A stretch of DNA of 64,000 nt from assembly GCF_003583365.1 (NCBI RefSeq), contig NZ_QXED01000005.1, positions 434,001 through 498,000 on the forward strand, written 5' to 3'. The DNA comes from Fibrisoma montanum. Lineage in GTDB: Bacteria > Bacteroidota > Bacteroidia > Cytophagales > Spirosomataceae. The notes below the pieces were generated by a model. The model had not been told where the DNA came from and searched no databases. It was given only the letters and a program-made list of their open reading frames with translations. Shown one piece after another: positions 17,592 to 29,852 of the stretch. A program made the position numbers and the translations under genes. Within the stretch, counting starts at the first letter, position 1, and each line of letters opens with the position of its first letter.

Positions 17592-19940
17592 ATGAAAAAT
17601 TACTTAGAACACGATCCGTGGTGTATTGTCGAAAACGGCTTTCACCGCGACTACAATGAAATTACGGAGTCAGTCATGTCGCTCGGTAACGGCCGGATGG
17701 GCCAGCGGGGCAACTTCGAAGAAAAATTTTCGGGCAAAACCCTCCAGGGCAATTATGTAGCGGGTGTGTACTATCCCGACAAAACCCGGGTCGGCTGGTG
17801 GAAAAACGGCTATCCCGAGTACTTCGCCAAAGTGCTGAATGCCGCCAACTGGATTGGTATCGATATAGATATTGAGTACGAAACGCTCGATCTGAACACC
17901 TGTGAGCTGCGGGACTTCCGGCGGGTACTCAACATGAAGGAGGGCTATCTGGAACGGTCGTTTGTAGCGGTGCTGAAAAGCGGTAAACTGCTGCAGGTTG
18001 CTTCCAAACGCTTCTGTTCAATCGTCGACGACGAAGCGGGGGCCATCCGATACGCCATCAAACCGCTCAATTTCGATGCGAAAATTACCGTTACGCCCTA
18101 CGTTGACGGTGACATTCGGAACCGCGACGCCAACTACGACGAGAAGTTCTGGGATGAGGTCCGGAAAGAAACCGGCTACGGCGAAGCGTTCATTGAACTG
18201 CGTACCCGTAAAACCGGCTTTCACGTCGTAACGGGCATGTGCGTGGAGATCGAGCAGGATGGTAGCCGGATCGATTACCAGTCGCAGCCGATCAAATACG
18301 AAAAATACGTAGCTAACCGCATCACGCTGGATTGCCAGCAGGGTCAGGAAACCGTTATCTACAAATACGCGGTCAACCTGTCGTCGCTGAACTACGACAG
18401 CGACCGGATTATGGTCGATGCGCACGAATACATCCGGCGAATTACCCGCAAAGGGTTCGATAAGATGCTGTTCGAGCAGAAACTGGCCTGGGCCGACAAG
18501 TGGAAAGTGAACGACATCGCCATCGACGGCGACGTAGCGGCCCAGCAGGGGATCCGGTTCAATATCTTCCAGCTGAACCAGACCTATACCGGCGAAGATG
18601 AGCGGCTCAACATTGGCCCCAAAGGCTTCACCGGCGAAAAGTACGGCGGCTCTACCTACTGGGACACCGAAGCGTACTGCCTGCCGTTCTACCTGGCTAC
18701 GGCCGACCAGAAAGTGGCCCGTAATCTGCTGCTGTACCGTTACCGGCAACTGGGTAAAGCCATCGAGAACGCGCAGAAACTAGGCTTCAAGGCCGGGGCC
18801 GCGCTGTATCCGATGGTAACCATGAACGGTGAGGAGTGCCACAACGAGTGGGAGATTACTTTCGAGGAAATTCACCGCAACGGCGCCATTGCCTACGCCA
18901 TTTACGACTACGTGCGCTACACCGGCGACGAGCAGTACCTGGTTGACCACGGGCTGGAAGTGCTCATTGCCATCAGCCGGTTCTGGAGCCAGCGCGTGAA
19001 CTGGTCGGAGGCCAAGCAGCAATACGTGATGCTGGGTGTAACGGGGCCGAACGAGTACGAGAACAACGTCAACAACAACTGGTATACGAACTACATTGCG
19101 GCCTGGACGCTTCGCTACACCCTTGAGAGCATCCAGAAGGTAAAACAACTGGACGCGGCAAAATTCAGTGCACTGGCCGACCGGATTCATTTCCGCGAGA
19201 AGGAGATGGAGACAGCCGGGCACATCATCAATAATATCTACCTCCCATATGATGAGGAGCGGCAGGTGTTTCTGCAGCAGGAGGGCTTCCTGGACAAGGA
19301 ACTGATGCCGGTCAGCGATATCCCGAAAGGGCAGCGACCACTGAACCAGAACTGGTCGTGGGACCGGATTCTGCGGTCGTGCTTCATCAAACAGGCCGAT
19401 GTGCTGCAGGGGCTGTATTTCTTTGAAGACGAATTCGATACCGAAACGCTCCGGCGGAATTACGCTTTCTACGAGCCGATGACCGTACACGAGTCGTCGC
19501 TGTCGCCCTGCGTTCACTCGGTACAGGCGTCGAAGCTGGGCATGAAGGAAAAAGCCTACGAGATGTATCTCCGCACGGCGCGTCTGGACCTCGACGACTA
19601 CAATAACGACACCGAGGACGGTTGCCACATTACGTCCATGGCCGGTACGTGGCTGGCCGTAGTGAAAGGATTTGGCGGACTGCGCGTGGAAACTAATCAA
19701 CTGGTACTTAATCCGTACTGCCCCGACAACTGGACATCGCTGTCGTTCAAGATTCGGTTCCGTGGGGCGTTGATCCAGGTCATGACGACACAGGAGAACG
19801 TAACGGTGCAGAACTTCTCGACCGAGCCAATTACGCTGCGGGTACTGGGTCAGTCGCTGACCGTGGCGGCCGGGAGCCGGGAGACCGTAGCGGTTCAGGT
19901 GGAAGCTTTGCCAGTAGGCTCAGAAACCCCCGAAGACTGA
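17592..19940 (+). CDS. Maltose phosphorylase (glycoside hydrolase family 65)
   Basis: 782 residues. N-terminal beta-sandwich (SLGNGRMGQRGNFEEKFSG) followed by an (alpha/alpha)6 barrel. Key segments: GGSTYWDTEAYCLPFY, NGEECHNEWEITFEEIHRNG, and GVTGPNEYENNVNNNWYTN with the presumed general acid Glu488, matching Glu487 of the Lactobacillus brevis enzyme as I recall it. HESSLSPCVHSVQASKLG is near the phosphate site. Role: maltose plus phosphate to glucose plus beta-glucose 1-phosphate, in the cytoplasm. Related kojibiose or nigerose activity cannot be excluded. No beta-phosphoglucomutase gene is adjacent. ATG at 17592 chosen; a frame extension to 17568 overlaps the DinB gene. Confidence 0.87.
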   Translation: MKNYLEHDPWCIVENGFHRDYNEITESVMSLGNGRMGQRGNFEEKFSGKTLQGNYVAGVYYPDKTRVGWWKNGYPEYFAKVLNAANWIGIDIDIEYETLDLNTCELRDFRRVLNMKEGYLERSFVAVLKSGKLLQVASKRFCSIVDDEAGAIRYAIKPLNFDAKITVTPYVDGDIRNRDANYDEKFWDEVRKETGYGEAFIELRTRKTGFHVVTGMCVEIEQDGSRIDYQSQPIKYEKYVANRITLDCQQGQETVIYKYAVNLSSLNYDSDRIMVDAHEYIRRITRKGFDKMLFEQKLAWADKWKVNDIAIDGDVAAQQGIRFNIFQLNQTYTGEDERLNIGPKGFTGEKYGGSTYWDTEAYCLPFYLATADQKVARNLLLYRYRQLGKAIENAQKLGFKAGAALYPMVTMNGEECHNEWEITFEEIHRNGAIAYAIYDYVRYTGDEQYLVDHGLEVLIAISRFWSQRVNWSEAKQQYVMLGVTGPNEYENNVNNNWYTNYIAAWTLRYTLESIQKVKQLDAAKFSALADRIHFREKEMETAGHIINNIYLPYDEERQVFLQQEGFLDKELMPVSDIPKGQRPLNQNWSWDRILRSCFIKQADVLQGLYFFEDEFDTETLRRNYAFYEPMTVHESSLSPCVHSVQASKLGMKEKAYEMYLRTARLDLDDYNNDTEDGCHITSMAGTWLAVVKGFGGLRVETNQLVLNPYCPDNWTSLSFKIRFRGALIQVMTTQENVTVQNFSTEPITLRVLGQSLTVAAGSRETVAVQVEALPVGSETPED

Positions 19941-19960
19941 GAACGAACATAACTGAACAG

Positions 19961-19996
19961 ACAACGCCCAACGAAACCAGTTTCGTTGGGCGTTGT
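19961..19996. terminator. Perfect hairpin between convergent genes
   Basis: Sixteen-base arms (19961-19976 and 19981-19996) pair perfectly around a CCAG loop. It lies between the stops of the GH65 gene and the T9SS-sorted protein gene, so it can serve both strands. T-tracts are weak on both sides. Confidence 0.75.
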
Positions 19997-20014
19997 CGTT
20001 GTAGAAGCTGCGAA

Positions 20015-22147
20015 TTAGTGCCGGATTACCTTCACCGTCCGGGTTTGCCGGAGTGTAGTGGCCTGGAGCATAAACAGCCCCGTTGGCTGCTGCCGAAGAT
20101 CGAACGTGCGCTGATCGGACGTACCAGCGCGGTCGATCAGCTGGGTACTAACCAGTCGTCCGCGACCGTCGACCAGCCGGAGCTGTACCGCTTGCCCGCT
20201 GGCTCCGCTCACCTCCACCGTCACGGCATCGGTAACGGGATTTCCCAGCGTCCGCAGGGTCAAGGCCGACGGTAGCTCAGTAACCCCCTGTCGTGCCCGA
20301 CCGCAGGCCGCTTTGAGGTTCCAGGTGTAAGTAACCTCCCGCCCGCTTTGACGGGCCTGCAGCGTAAACGGCTGTACGTCGTTGGCCGTACGGCTTTCCG
20401 CATCCACGAACTGGTTTGGATTCGTCGTCCAGTCGGTAATGCCGATGGAACGGAATTCGATCGGACTGCCATCGCCCCCGCTGGTGTTGAACCGGATGGC
20501 TCCGGTCGCGCAGTTGTAGGTAGGTTCCAGCAAGGTTAGCGGCCCGTCGACCGGAGGAGGGGGCGGTGGTGGGGGCGTACCCGTACAGAACGCTGCGAAG
20601 TCAAATACGTAAGTTGCCGTTTGCCCGCTCTGCGTAGCCTGAATGGTAATCGGCTTGGGGTCGTTGCGTAGCTCCTGTTCTACCACCCCCGAATTACTCG
20701 TTGGTGACGAACGTATGATGCCTGGCGCAACGTACGTAATGGCGGTACCGTCGCCCCCGGTCGTATTGAACGTAATAGCGCCCGTCTGGCAGTTATACGT
20801 CGGCTGGGTCAACTGGAAACCGGTCGGCGGTGGAGGGGGCGTGTTGGTTTCCGTATTCAGTTTAGTCAGTTGTCCGGCCGAACTGACGAAGACCAGCCCA
20901 CCGTCGCCGGCGGTGCTGATGCCTTTCAATGAACCATCCGGCGAACTGTCGAACGCTCGCTGAGCGACAACGCTGAATAGGGACGGGTCCTGGTGCGGGG
21001 CATTGACCGAGCCGACCAGCGTCACCTGTGGGTCGATGCCGGTCTGCCGCGACGAGTTGCCAACGGCATAGTGCGTCGTACCATTGCGGTTGTATTTGGT
21101 GATAAATGCTTCGGTTGGTATGGTTTCAAGTGAGCGGGCCCGTCGGAAATTACCGTTCAGGTCAAGCTCTACCAGCGCTATTGACGGGGGCGAGGGCGAT
21201 GGTGAAGACGGTTTCAGGCCAAAACCAACGAGCACATAACCATTCCCGTCGGCCGAAACGGTCACGTCCGTAACCGGCAGCATCTCGATGATAGAGCGGG
21301 GAATGGCGCCATTAAAGTCCATAGCAAGTGGCAGGCTGTTGAGCAGTTTCTGCCAGCTTACGTTGCCCGCTCCGTCGAGTTTGGCTACCCAGCCCGGATT
21401 GCCGATGAGAGTCGTATTAGCGCCGTCGATAATCTGCCCGGACGTATTATGATAACCTACCAGCAGGTAGCCACCGTCGGGCGTAACGATTACCGCTTCA
21501 CCCTTGGTTACCTTATTGTCCGATGAAGCGGGGTAGGCAACGTCCTTACTCCAGGAAAAATTACCGCCAGCGTCGTATTTCCGGACGACCACATAAGCGT
21601 TCAACGCGAATGGACGCACCGTCAGCAAGATCAGAAATCCGCCGTCTGGTGTACCAACTACGTCTTCTATGAAATTTTGACCGGGGTAGCCAAATAGATC
21701 GCTGTCTTCCCAGCGTTTGGCTGTACCATCGGCAAATACTTTAGTAGCAACTTGGGCTCCCCGCAGCGACGTAAGTCCAACCACCGCGATACCTCCATCA
21801 GTCGTAGCGGCAGTATGGGTGATACCCAGCACTTCATACGGATATCCCTGAATTCGGCCACCGATGAAAAAGCCTCCTTCCAGTCGGCTTGTTCGCGAGA
21901 GCTGATTACCCTGTGGTGAATACTTGACCAGGACACTGCCGGTTCGTGAGGGCGCTGTATTCGTAGCAGGGTCAGTAACTTCTTCGGTGGTCACGATGTT
22001 GCCATCAGTTGTTACCGCAAGGGTTGACCCGGGTCGGGTCCATTGCACATCAGGTACTGGTTGGGCCTGGGTGCCGGTACACAGCAACCCCGACAACACG
22101 ACACTCAGTACAATCCGCTGGTTGGCCAGTAAACGTGGTTTTGTCAT
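20015..22147 (-). CDS. T9SS-exported beta-propeller-like protein with two C-terminal repeat modules
   Basis: 710 residues. Signal peptide (residues about 1-28, cleaved near TQAQP). The large N-terminal part has repeated GGxxVVG-type blades, such as TTDGGIAVVGLTS, TPDGGFLILLTV and TPDGGYLLVGYHN, suggesting a beta-propeller. Proline-rich linkers (TPPPPPTG and PPPPPPPP) then join two modules of about 85 residues, each starting PTYNC-TGAI-FNT-GGDG. The final 70 residues (ALTLRTLGNPVTDAVTVEV to VKVIRH) are a type A T9SS sorting domain. It is likely secreted across the outer membrane and attached to the surface. Ligand unknown. Confidence 0.85.
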   Translation of the reverse strand: MTKPRLLANQRIVLSVVLSGLLCTGTQAQPVPDVQWTRPGSTLAVTTDGNIVTTEEVTDPATNTAPSRTGSVLVKYSPQGNQLSRTSRLEGGFFIGGRIQGYPYEVLGITHTAATTDGGIAVVGLTSLRGAQVATKVFADGTAKRWEDSDLFGYPGQNFIEDVVGTPDGGFLILLTVRPFALNAYVVVRKYDAGGNFSWSKDVAYPASSDNKVTKGEAVIVTPDGGYLLVGYHNTSGQIIDGANTTLIGNPGWVAKLDGAGNVSWQKLLNSLPLAMDFNGAIPRSIIEMLPVTDVTVSADGNGYVLVGFGLKPSSPSPSPPSIALVELDLNGNFRRARSLETIPTEAFITKYNRNGTTHYAVGNSSRQTGIDPQVTLVGSVNAPHQDPSLFSVVAQRAFDSSPDGSLKGISTAGDGGLVFVSSAGQLTKLNTETNTPPPPPTGFQLTQPTYNCQTGAITFNTTGGDGTAITYVAPGIIRSSPTSNSGVVEQELRNDPKPITIQATQSGQTATYVFDFAAFCTGTPPPPPPPPVDGPLTLLEPTYNCATGAIRFNTSGGDGSPIEFRSIGITDWTTNPNQFVDAESRTANDVQPFTLQARQSGREVTYTWNLKAACGRARQGVTELPSALTLRTLGNPVTDAVTVEVSGASGQAVQLRLVDGRGRLVSTQLIDRAGTSDQRTFDLRQQPTGLFMLQATTLRQTRTVKVIRH

Positions 22148-22416
22148 ACAATTTATTGATTAGGAGTGGAAAATGAATGCGGCTTCTTAGGTAGTTGGTC
22201 CAGCGTTTAATTGGCGTACAAGGTGCCGGTCAGGGAACCGTAAAGCACCAGACAGCTTGTATTACACGTATATGCTCACTTGTAGTAATTGCCATATATT
22301 CAACGGGTTACCGCAATAAAATTAATTAATTCTCTTAATCGGGCGGACCATTCAATACTCATCACGTAACAGAAAATTAGTAGACGAGTTATAAGAGGAA
22401 TACTCATTCACACGTT

Positions 22417-25728
<3,312 letters not shown>

Positions 25729-25752
25729 GCCTGGCTGTTGCTGAAATACCGG

Positions 25753-25795
25753 GTGCCGGGTTATCCTCAATGTGATAACCGGCACTCATTTTTTT
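25753..25795 (+). terminator. Rho-independent terminator after treS
   Basis: GTGCCGGGTTATC (25753-25765) pairs with GATAACCGGCAC (25774-25785) with one bulged G and an eight-base loop, followed by a run of seven T (25789-25795). It lies 24 bases after the treS stop. Confidence 0.85.
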
Positions 25796-25904
25796 GTTCG
25801 GCAGTGGATAAGGTCACTACAGAACAGGGTAGATTTTTCCGGGGAAATCCGCAACTTAGGCATTCAATTTCCTGACGTGTTCCTAAACGCTTCCTGATTC
25901 CTTT

Positions 25905-27263
25905 ATGGCTACCTCCCGCCGAGAATTTCTCTATGCTTCCACCCGACTGGCCGCTGGGACCGGTCTGACGGCTTTGCTCCCCGACCATGCCGACGCTGGC
26001 AGTACTCCCCGGACCTATTCGGCGGCCGATACGATCTCGGTCGTGTTGATTGGTTGCAACAGCATGGGCTGGGCCGATCTGTCGTCTATGTTGAAGCACC
26101 CGGGCGTTCGCTGCATCGGCCTCTGCGACGTCGACAGCAACGTGCTGAACCGACGCGCGGCCGATCTCGAAAAACTCAACGTCCGGCTGCCGGTCGGTAG
26201 TACCGCGCCGGCAAAACCGGCGTTGTATAATGACTTCCGGAAGGTGCTGGACAATAAGGATGTAGACGCCGTCATTATCGGAACGCCCGACCACTGGCAT
26301 TGCCTGCCAACAGTTATGGCCTGCCAGGCCGGGAAGGATGTGTACGTTGAAAAACCCCTGGCCAACAGCATTGAAGAGTGCAACCTGATGGTGGCAGCGG
26401 CCAAAAAGCACGGCCGGATCGTACAGGTAGGCCAGTGGCAGCGCAGTGGCGCGCACTGGAAAAACGCGCTCGACTACGTGCGCTCCGGCAAAATTGGCCG
26501 CGTGCGATCGGTCAAGACCTGGGCGTTCATGACCTACGGCAAAACGTTTCCCGTCAGGCCCGATGAGCCGGTACCGGCCGGTGTCGACTACGATATGTGG
26601 CTCGGACCGGCCCCGAAGCGGCCTTTCAATCCCAACCGTTTCCACGGCAGTTTCCGGTATTTCTGGGATTATGCCGGTGGACTGATGACCGATTGGGGAG
26701 CTCACATGATCGATGTGGCTTTGTGGGGCATGCAGGTGACCGCCCCCCGGTCGGTAGTGGCAACGGGCGGCAAATTCGGCTTCCCGGACCATGCCAGCGA
26801 AACGCCCGATACCATGCAGGCCGTGTACGATTTCGGCGATTTTTCGGTGCTCTGGGAGCAGTCGCTCGGCACGGGACGCGGCCCCTACGACCGCGATCAT
26901 GGCGTAGCGTTTATCGGAAACCTCGGCACGGTGGTGATCGACCGGGGTAAATGGGAAGTGCTGCCAGAGATTGAAGGCGGCAAATACCTGACCGAAGCAC
27001 TGCCCATCCAGCGGGGCGATGGTAAAGACCTTGATAACCACACGCTCAACTTTCTAGAGTGTATCCGCAGTCGCCAGACACCCAACTGCCCTGCCGAAGC
27101 CGGCCGCAACGTAGCCCTGAACGCCCAGCTAGGCAACATCGCGTACCGCACCGGCCGGAAAGTGGTCTGGGATGATGAGAAAGGCACGATTGCCAACGAC
27201 CCCAAAGCGGACGAACTGGCGCGGGCGCACTACCGCAGCCCGTGGCGGCTGCCCGTTGTCTGA
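25905..27263 (+). CDS. Gfo/Idh/MocA-family oxidoreductase, Tat-exported
   Basis: 452 residues. A twin-arginine-like leader (ATSRREFLYASTRLAAG) is followed by a hydrophobic stretch. The Rossmann part has VVLIGCNSMGWAD, then VDAVIIGTPDHWHCLPTVMA and the catalytic-Lys motif DVYVEKPLANSIEECNLMV. The C-terminal sheet domain has FRYFWDYAGGLMTDWGAHMIDVALWGM, typical of Bacteroidota Gfo/Idh/MocA enzymes that act on sugars in the periplasm. The substrate is unknown. It lacks the GH109 hallmarks of the gene at 11.7-13.1 kb. It ends 5 bases from the stop of a convergent histidine kinase gene. Confidence 0.88.
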   Translation: MATSRREFLYASTRLAAGTGLTALLPDHADAGSTPRTYSAADTISVVLIGCNSMGWADLSSMLKHPGVRCIGLCDVDSNVLNRRAADLEKLNVRLPVGSTAPAKPALYNDFRKVLDNKDVDAVIIGTPDHWHCLPTVMACQAGKDVYVEKPLANSIEECNLMVAAAKKHGRIVQVGQWQRSGAHWKNALDYVRSGKIGRVRSVKTWAFMTYGKTFPVRPDEPVPAGVDYDMWLGPAPKRPFNPNRFHGSFRYFWDYAGGLMTDWGAHMIDVALWGMQVTAPRSVVATGGKFGFPDHASETPDTMQAVYDFGDFSVLWEQSLGTGRGPYDRDHGVAFIGNLGTVVIDRGKWEVLPEIEGGKYLTEALPIQRGDGKDLDNHTLNFLECIRSRQTPNCPAEAGRNVALNAQLGNIAYRTGRKVVWDDEKGTIANDPKADELARAHYRSPWRLPVV

Positions 27264-27268
27264 ACAGC

Positions 27269-29572
27269 CTAGTCGGGCAGGGGCAGATAGACCGTGAACG
27301 TAGTGCCTTGCCCTAGCTCGCTGCGGGCTGTGATGTGGCCGCCGTGGTTATCAACGACGCGCTTGCAGATGGCCAGGCCAATGCCGGTACCAGTGTACTG
27401 ACTGCGGCCGTGCAGGCGTTCGAATAACCGGAAAATCCGCTCCTGGTACTTCATGTCGAAGCCAATCCCGTTGTCGGCAATGTCGAGAGCCACAAACGGC
27501 CGCGACTGTCCGTAGAGCGGGGCGGGTAGGTCGCTGGGGTCAACCCGGCGGGCGCGAATAACAATCCGGGCCGTGTTGTGGGGAGCGGTAAACTTCAGCG
27601 CGTTGCTGAGCAGGTTCTGAAAGAGCTGCCGAAGCTGCGTAGCGTCGCCGATCAGCGTGGGCAGGGAGTCAACGTGTATCTGGGCCTGATGCTCGGCAAT
27701 GGCGGTGTCCAGATCGCCCAGCACCTCGCGGGTCAGACGATTCAGGTCGACCCGCTGGTAGGGCTGCTGGTGCGTAGCGGTGCGCGAGTACATCAGCAGC
27801 GCCTTGATCAGGTCCTGCATCCGGGCGGCTGCTCCCTGCATCCGGTGGATGAGGGTCTGGCCGTCGTCGCCGACCATCGGGCCAAACTGTTCGCCCAGCA
27901 GATCGCCGAACGCCTGGATCTTGCGCAGCGGTTCCTGCAGATCATGGCTGGCTACGTAGGCAAACTGCTGCAGACTTTCGTTGGAGCGCTTCAGATCAGC
28001 CACCGACAGTTCGAGCTGCTGCTGGAGATGCTTGCTCGACGAAATATCGACGAACGAGATCAGGATGTGGCCTTTGCCCAGCGGAGTCACTGCGATGTCG
28101 TACCAGTTCTGAAGCCCATCAAAATTATAAGCCGTTTCAAACCGCTGAATCTCGCCCGTGCGGGCCGTATGCAGGTAGTGGCTCATGATGCCCGATCTGG
28201 CGATCGAGGGGAACGCTTCGAGGAGCGAACGACCAACCAGTTCATCGACCGGGCGGCCATTCAGGCGGGATGCCGCCTGGTTGACCAGCGACATACGAAG
28301 GTCATAAATCAGGCCCTGTTTGTCCCGCATGGGCTCGCAGGCCAACAACCCGTTGAGGGAGCCCTCGACAATCTGTTTGAGAACCCGGGCCTGCTGCTGC
28401 TGGTCGAGCTGAGCCTGTTTGATGGCCGAGATGTCGAGGAACGTAATAATAACCCCGTGGTGATGCTGCACAACGGAGATGTCGAACCAGATTGTCTCTT
28501 CGGGATTACACCACTCGAACCGGGCGGGTTCGCCGGTTTCGGCTACGGTCCGGTAGCGATCGAAGAGGCCGTTTGTCATCTGGTGCGGAAACAGCTCGGA
28601 TTGAAGCCGGCCGAGCAAATCTTCCAGCGGCCGGCCGGTGATCTGACGCATGGTCTGGTTGGCAAGCGCAAACCGGAAATCAATCAGCCGATTGGCTTCG
28701 TCCCGAACGGCCTCCAGCTTGGTGATGCCCGTCAGGGAGTTGTCCATGACCGTTTGCAGCAGGGCGGAGGTTTGTTCGCGGGCCATCTGCGCCTTTTTGA
28801 CGGGCGAAATATCCACGAAGTTGACCACAATGCCGTCGCTCTGCGGGGCTACCAGAATGTCGAACCAGCCCCGTACGCCATCGGCATAATACGGTACTTC
28901 GAACCGGAGCGGCTGACCGGTTTCGATCGCTTGTTTATAAAAATCGAACAGACCGCCGATTTTGTAGTAAGGGAAGTACGTACTGACGCGCTGACCACGG
29001 AGGGATTCGACCGGGCGGTTGGTTAGCTGAGCCAGCGACAGGTTCACGTCGGCAAACACGAAGTCGGTAATGGTATCGGTCTCGTCCCGCACGGGCGTCA
29101 TCAGGGCGATGCTGGTCAATGAGCCGTTCAGGACGCTTTGCAGGCGACTGGCCTGCTGCTGCTGGGTCAGCTGCGCCTGTTTCTGGAGGGTGATGTCGAT
29201 GAACGTAACAACGATGCCGTCTTCAAACTTCACCGCGTTCACATCGTACCAGGCCTGAAGCCCATCGGCTGCGTAGTACCGCTCCAGGCGCTGATCCACA
29301 CCACTTTCTACCGTGGCGACGTACGCGTCGAAAAAGCCTACCTCGCGGTTGGCCGAAAACAGGGTCAGCATGCGCTGGCCGACCAGCTGATCGACTGATC
29401 TGTTCAGGAGCCGGCAGGCGGCCCGATTGGCGCTCGTACAGACAAAATCAATGATTTGCCGGCTGGTGTTCCGAACGGCCGTAAAGGCCATAATGCCGTT
29501 GAGTGAAGCATCGAGGATAGCCTGCAGGCGCGTTGTAGAAACCAGTTCGTGATGGTCAGACACAATACTCAT
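27269..29572 (-). CDS. Soluble histidine kinase with four tandem PAS domains
   Basis: 767 residues from the ATG at 29572; a GTG at 29599 would add nine residues. Four PAS units of about 125 residues repeat the pattern LQ..LD.SL.GI...T.VRD..., ...W.D....., ..VTF.DIT..K.AQ, the last ending near residue 510. A phytochrome-type H-box follows (LQQFAYVASHDLQEPLRKIQ), then the ATPase motifs NLLSNALKF, DNGIGFD and TGTGIGLAICKRVV. No membrane segment and no attached receiver are present, so it is probably cytoplasmic. No response regulator is adjacent (orphan kinase). The close similarity of the PAS units suggests internal duplication. Confidence 0.9.
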   Translation of the reverse strand: MSIVSDHHELVSTTRLQAILDASLNGIMAFTAVRNTSRQIIDFVCTSANRAACRLLNRSVDQLVGQRMLTLFSANREVGFFDAYVATVESGVDQRLERYYAADGLQAWYDVNAVKFEDGIVVTFIDITLQKQAQLTQQQQASRLQSVLNGSLTSIALMTPVRDETDTITDFVFADVNLSLAQLTNRPVESLRGQRVSTYFPYYKIGGLFDFYKQAIETGQPLRFEVPYYADGVRGWFDILVAPQSDGIVVNFVDISPVKKAQMAREQTSALLQTVMDNSLTGITKLEAVRDEANRLIDFRFALANQTMRQITGRPLEDLLGRLQSELFPHQMTNGLFDRYRTVAETGEPARFEWCNPEETIWFDISVVQHHHGVIITFLDISAIKQAQLDQQQQARVLKQIVEGSLNGLLACEPMRDKQGLIYDLRMSLVNQAASRLNGRPVDELVGRSLLEAFPSIARSGIMSHYLHTARTGEIQRFETAYNFDGLQNWYDIAVTPLGKGHILISFVDISSSKHLQQQLELSVADLKRSNESLQQFAYVASHDLQEPLRKIQAFGDLLGEQFGPMVGDDGQTLIHRMQGAAARMQDLIKALLMYSRTATHQQPYQRVDLNRLTREVLGDLDTAIAEHQAQIHVDSLPTLIGDATQLRQLFQNLLSNALKFTAPHNTARIVIRARRVDPSDLPAPLYGQSRPFVALDIADNGIGFDMKYQERIFRLFERLHGRSQYTGTGIGLAICKRVVDNHGGHITARSELGQGTTFTVYLPLPD

Positions 29573-29852
29573 CGTGAGTAATGGATACGTAGTGGACACA
29601 CTGACGGATAGAAGCCATGCCGGTGCAAAACGCTGAGGTCTTCAGCTGGCCCACTAGCGACTAGTAAATGGTAAAATAACACCCTGATGTCGGAACCTGG
29701 GGTGGTTTTTTCTAAAGCTTATCCAGCGGCCAGAGGGCAGGTCTGATTGAGGATTGTATGGAGCTGGCCAAAACGTTCGGTCGGTTCTGGTAGTTATGCC
29801 TTGCAGTAGATCGGCTGCTCAACCCGCTTGCGGCCGAATTGGCCTGGTGCTC

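Noticed and set aside
27578-29026. 482-codon plus-strand frame
   Set aside because: Antisense to the PAS histidine kinase gene; no recognisable motif.
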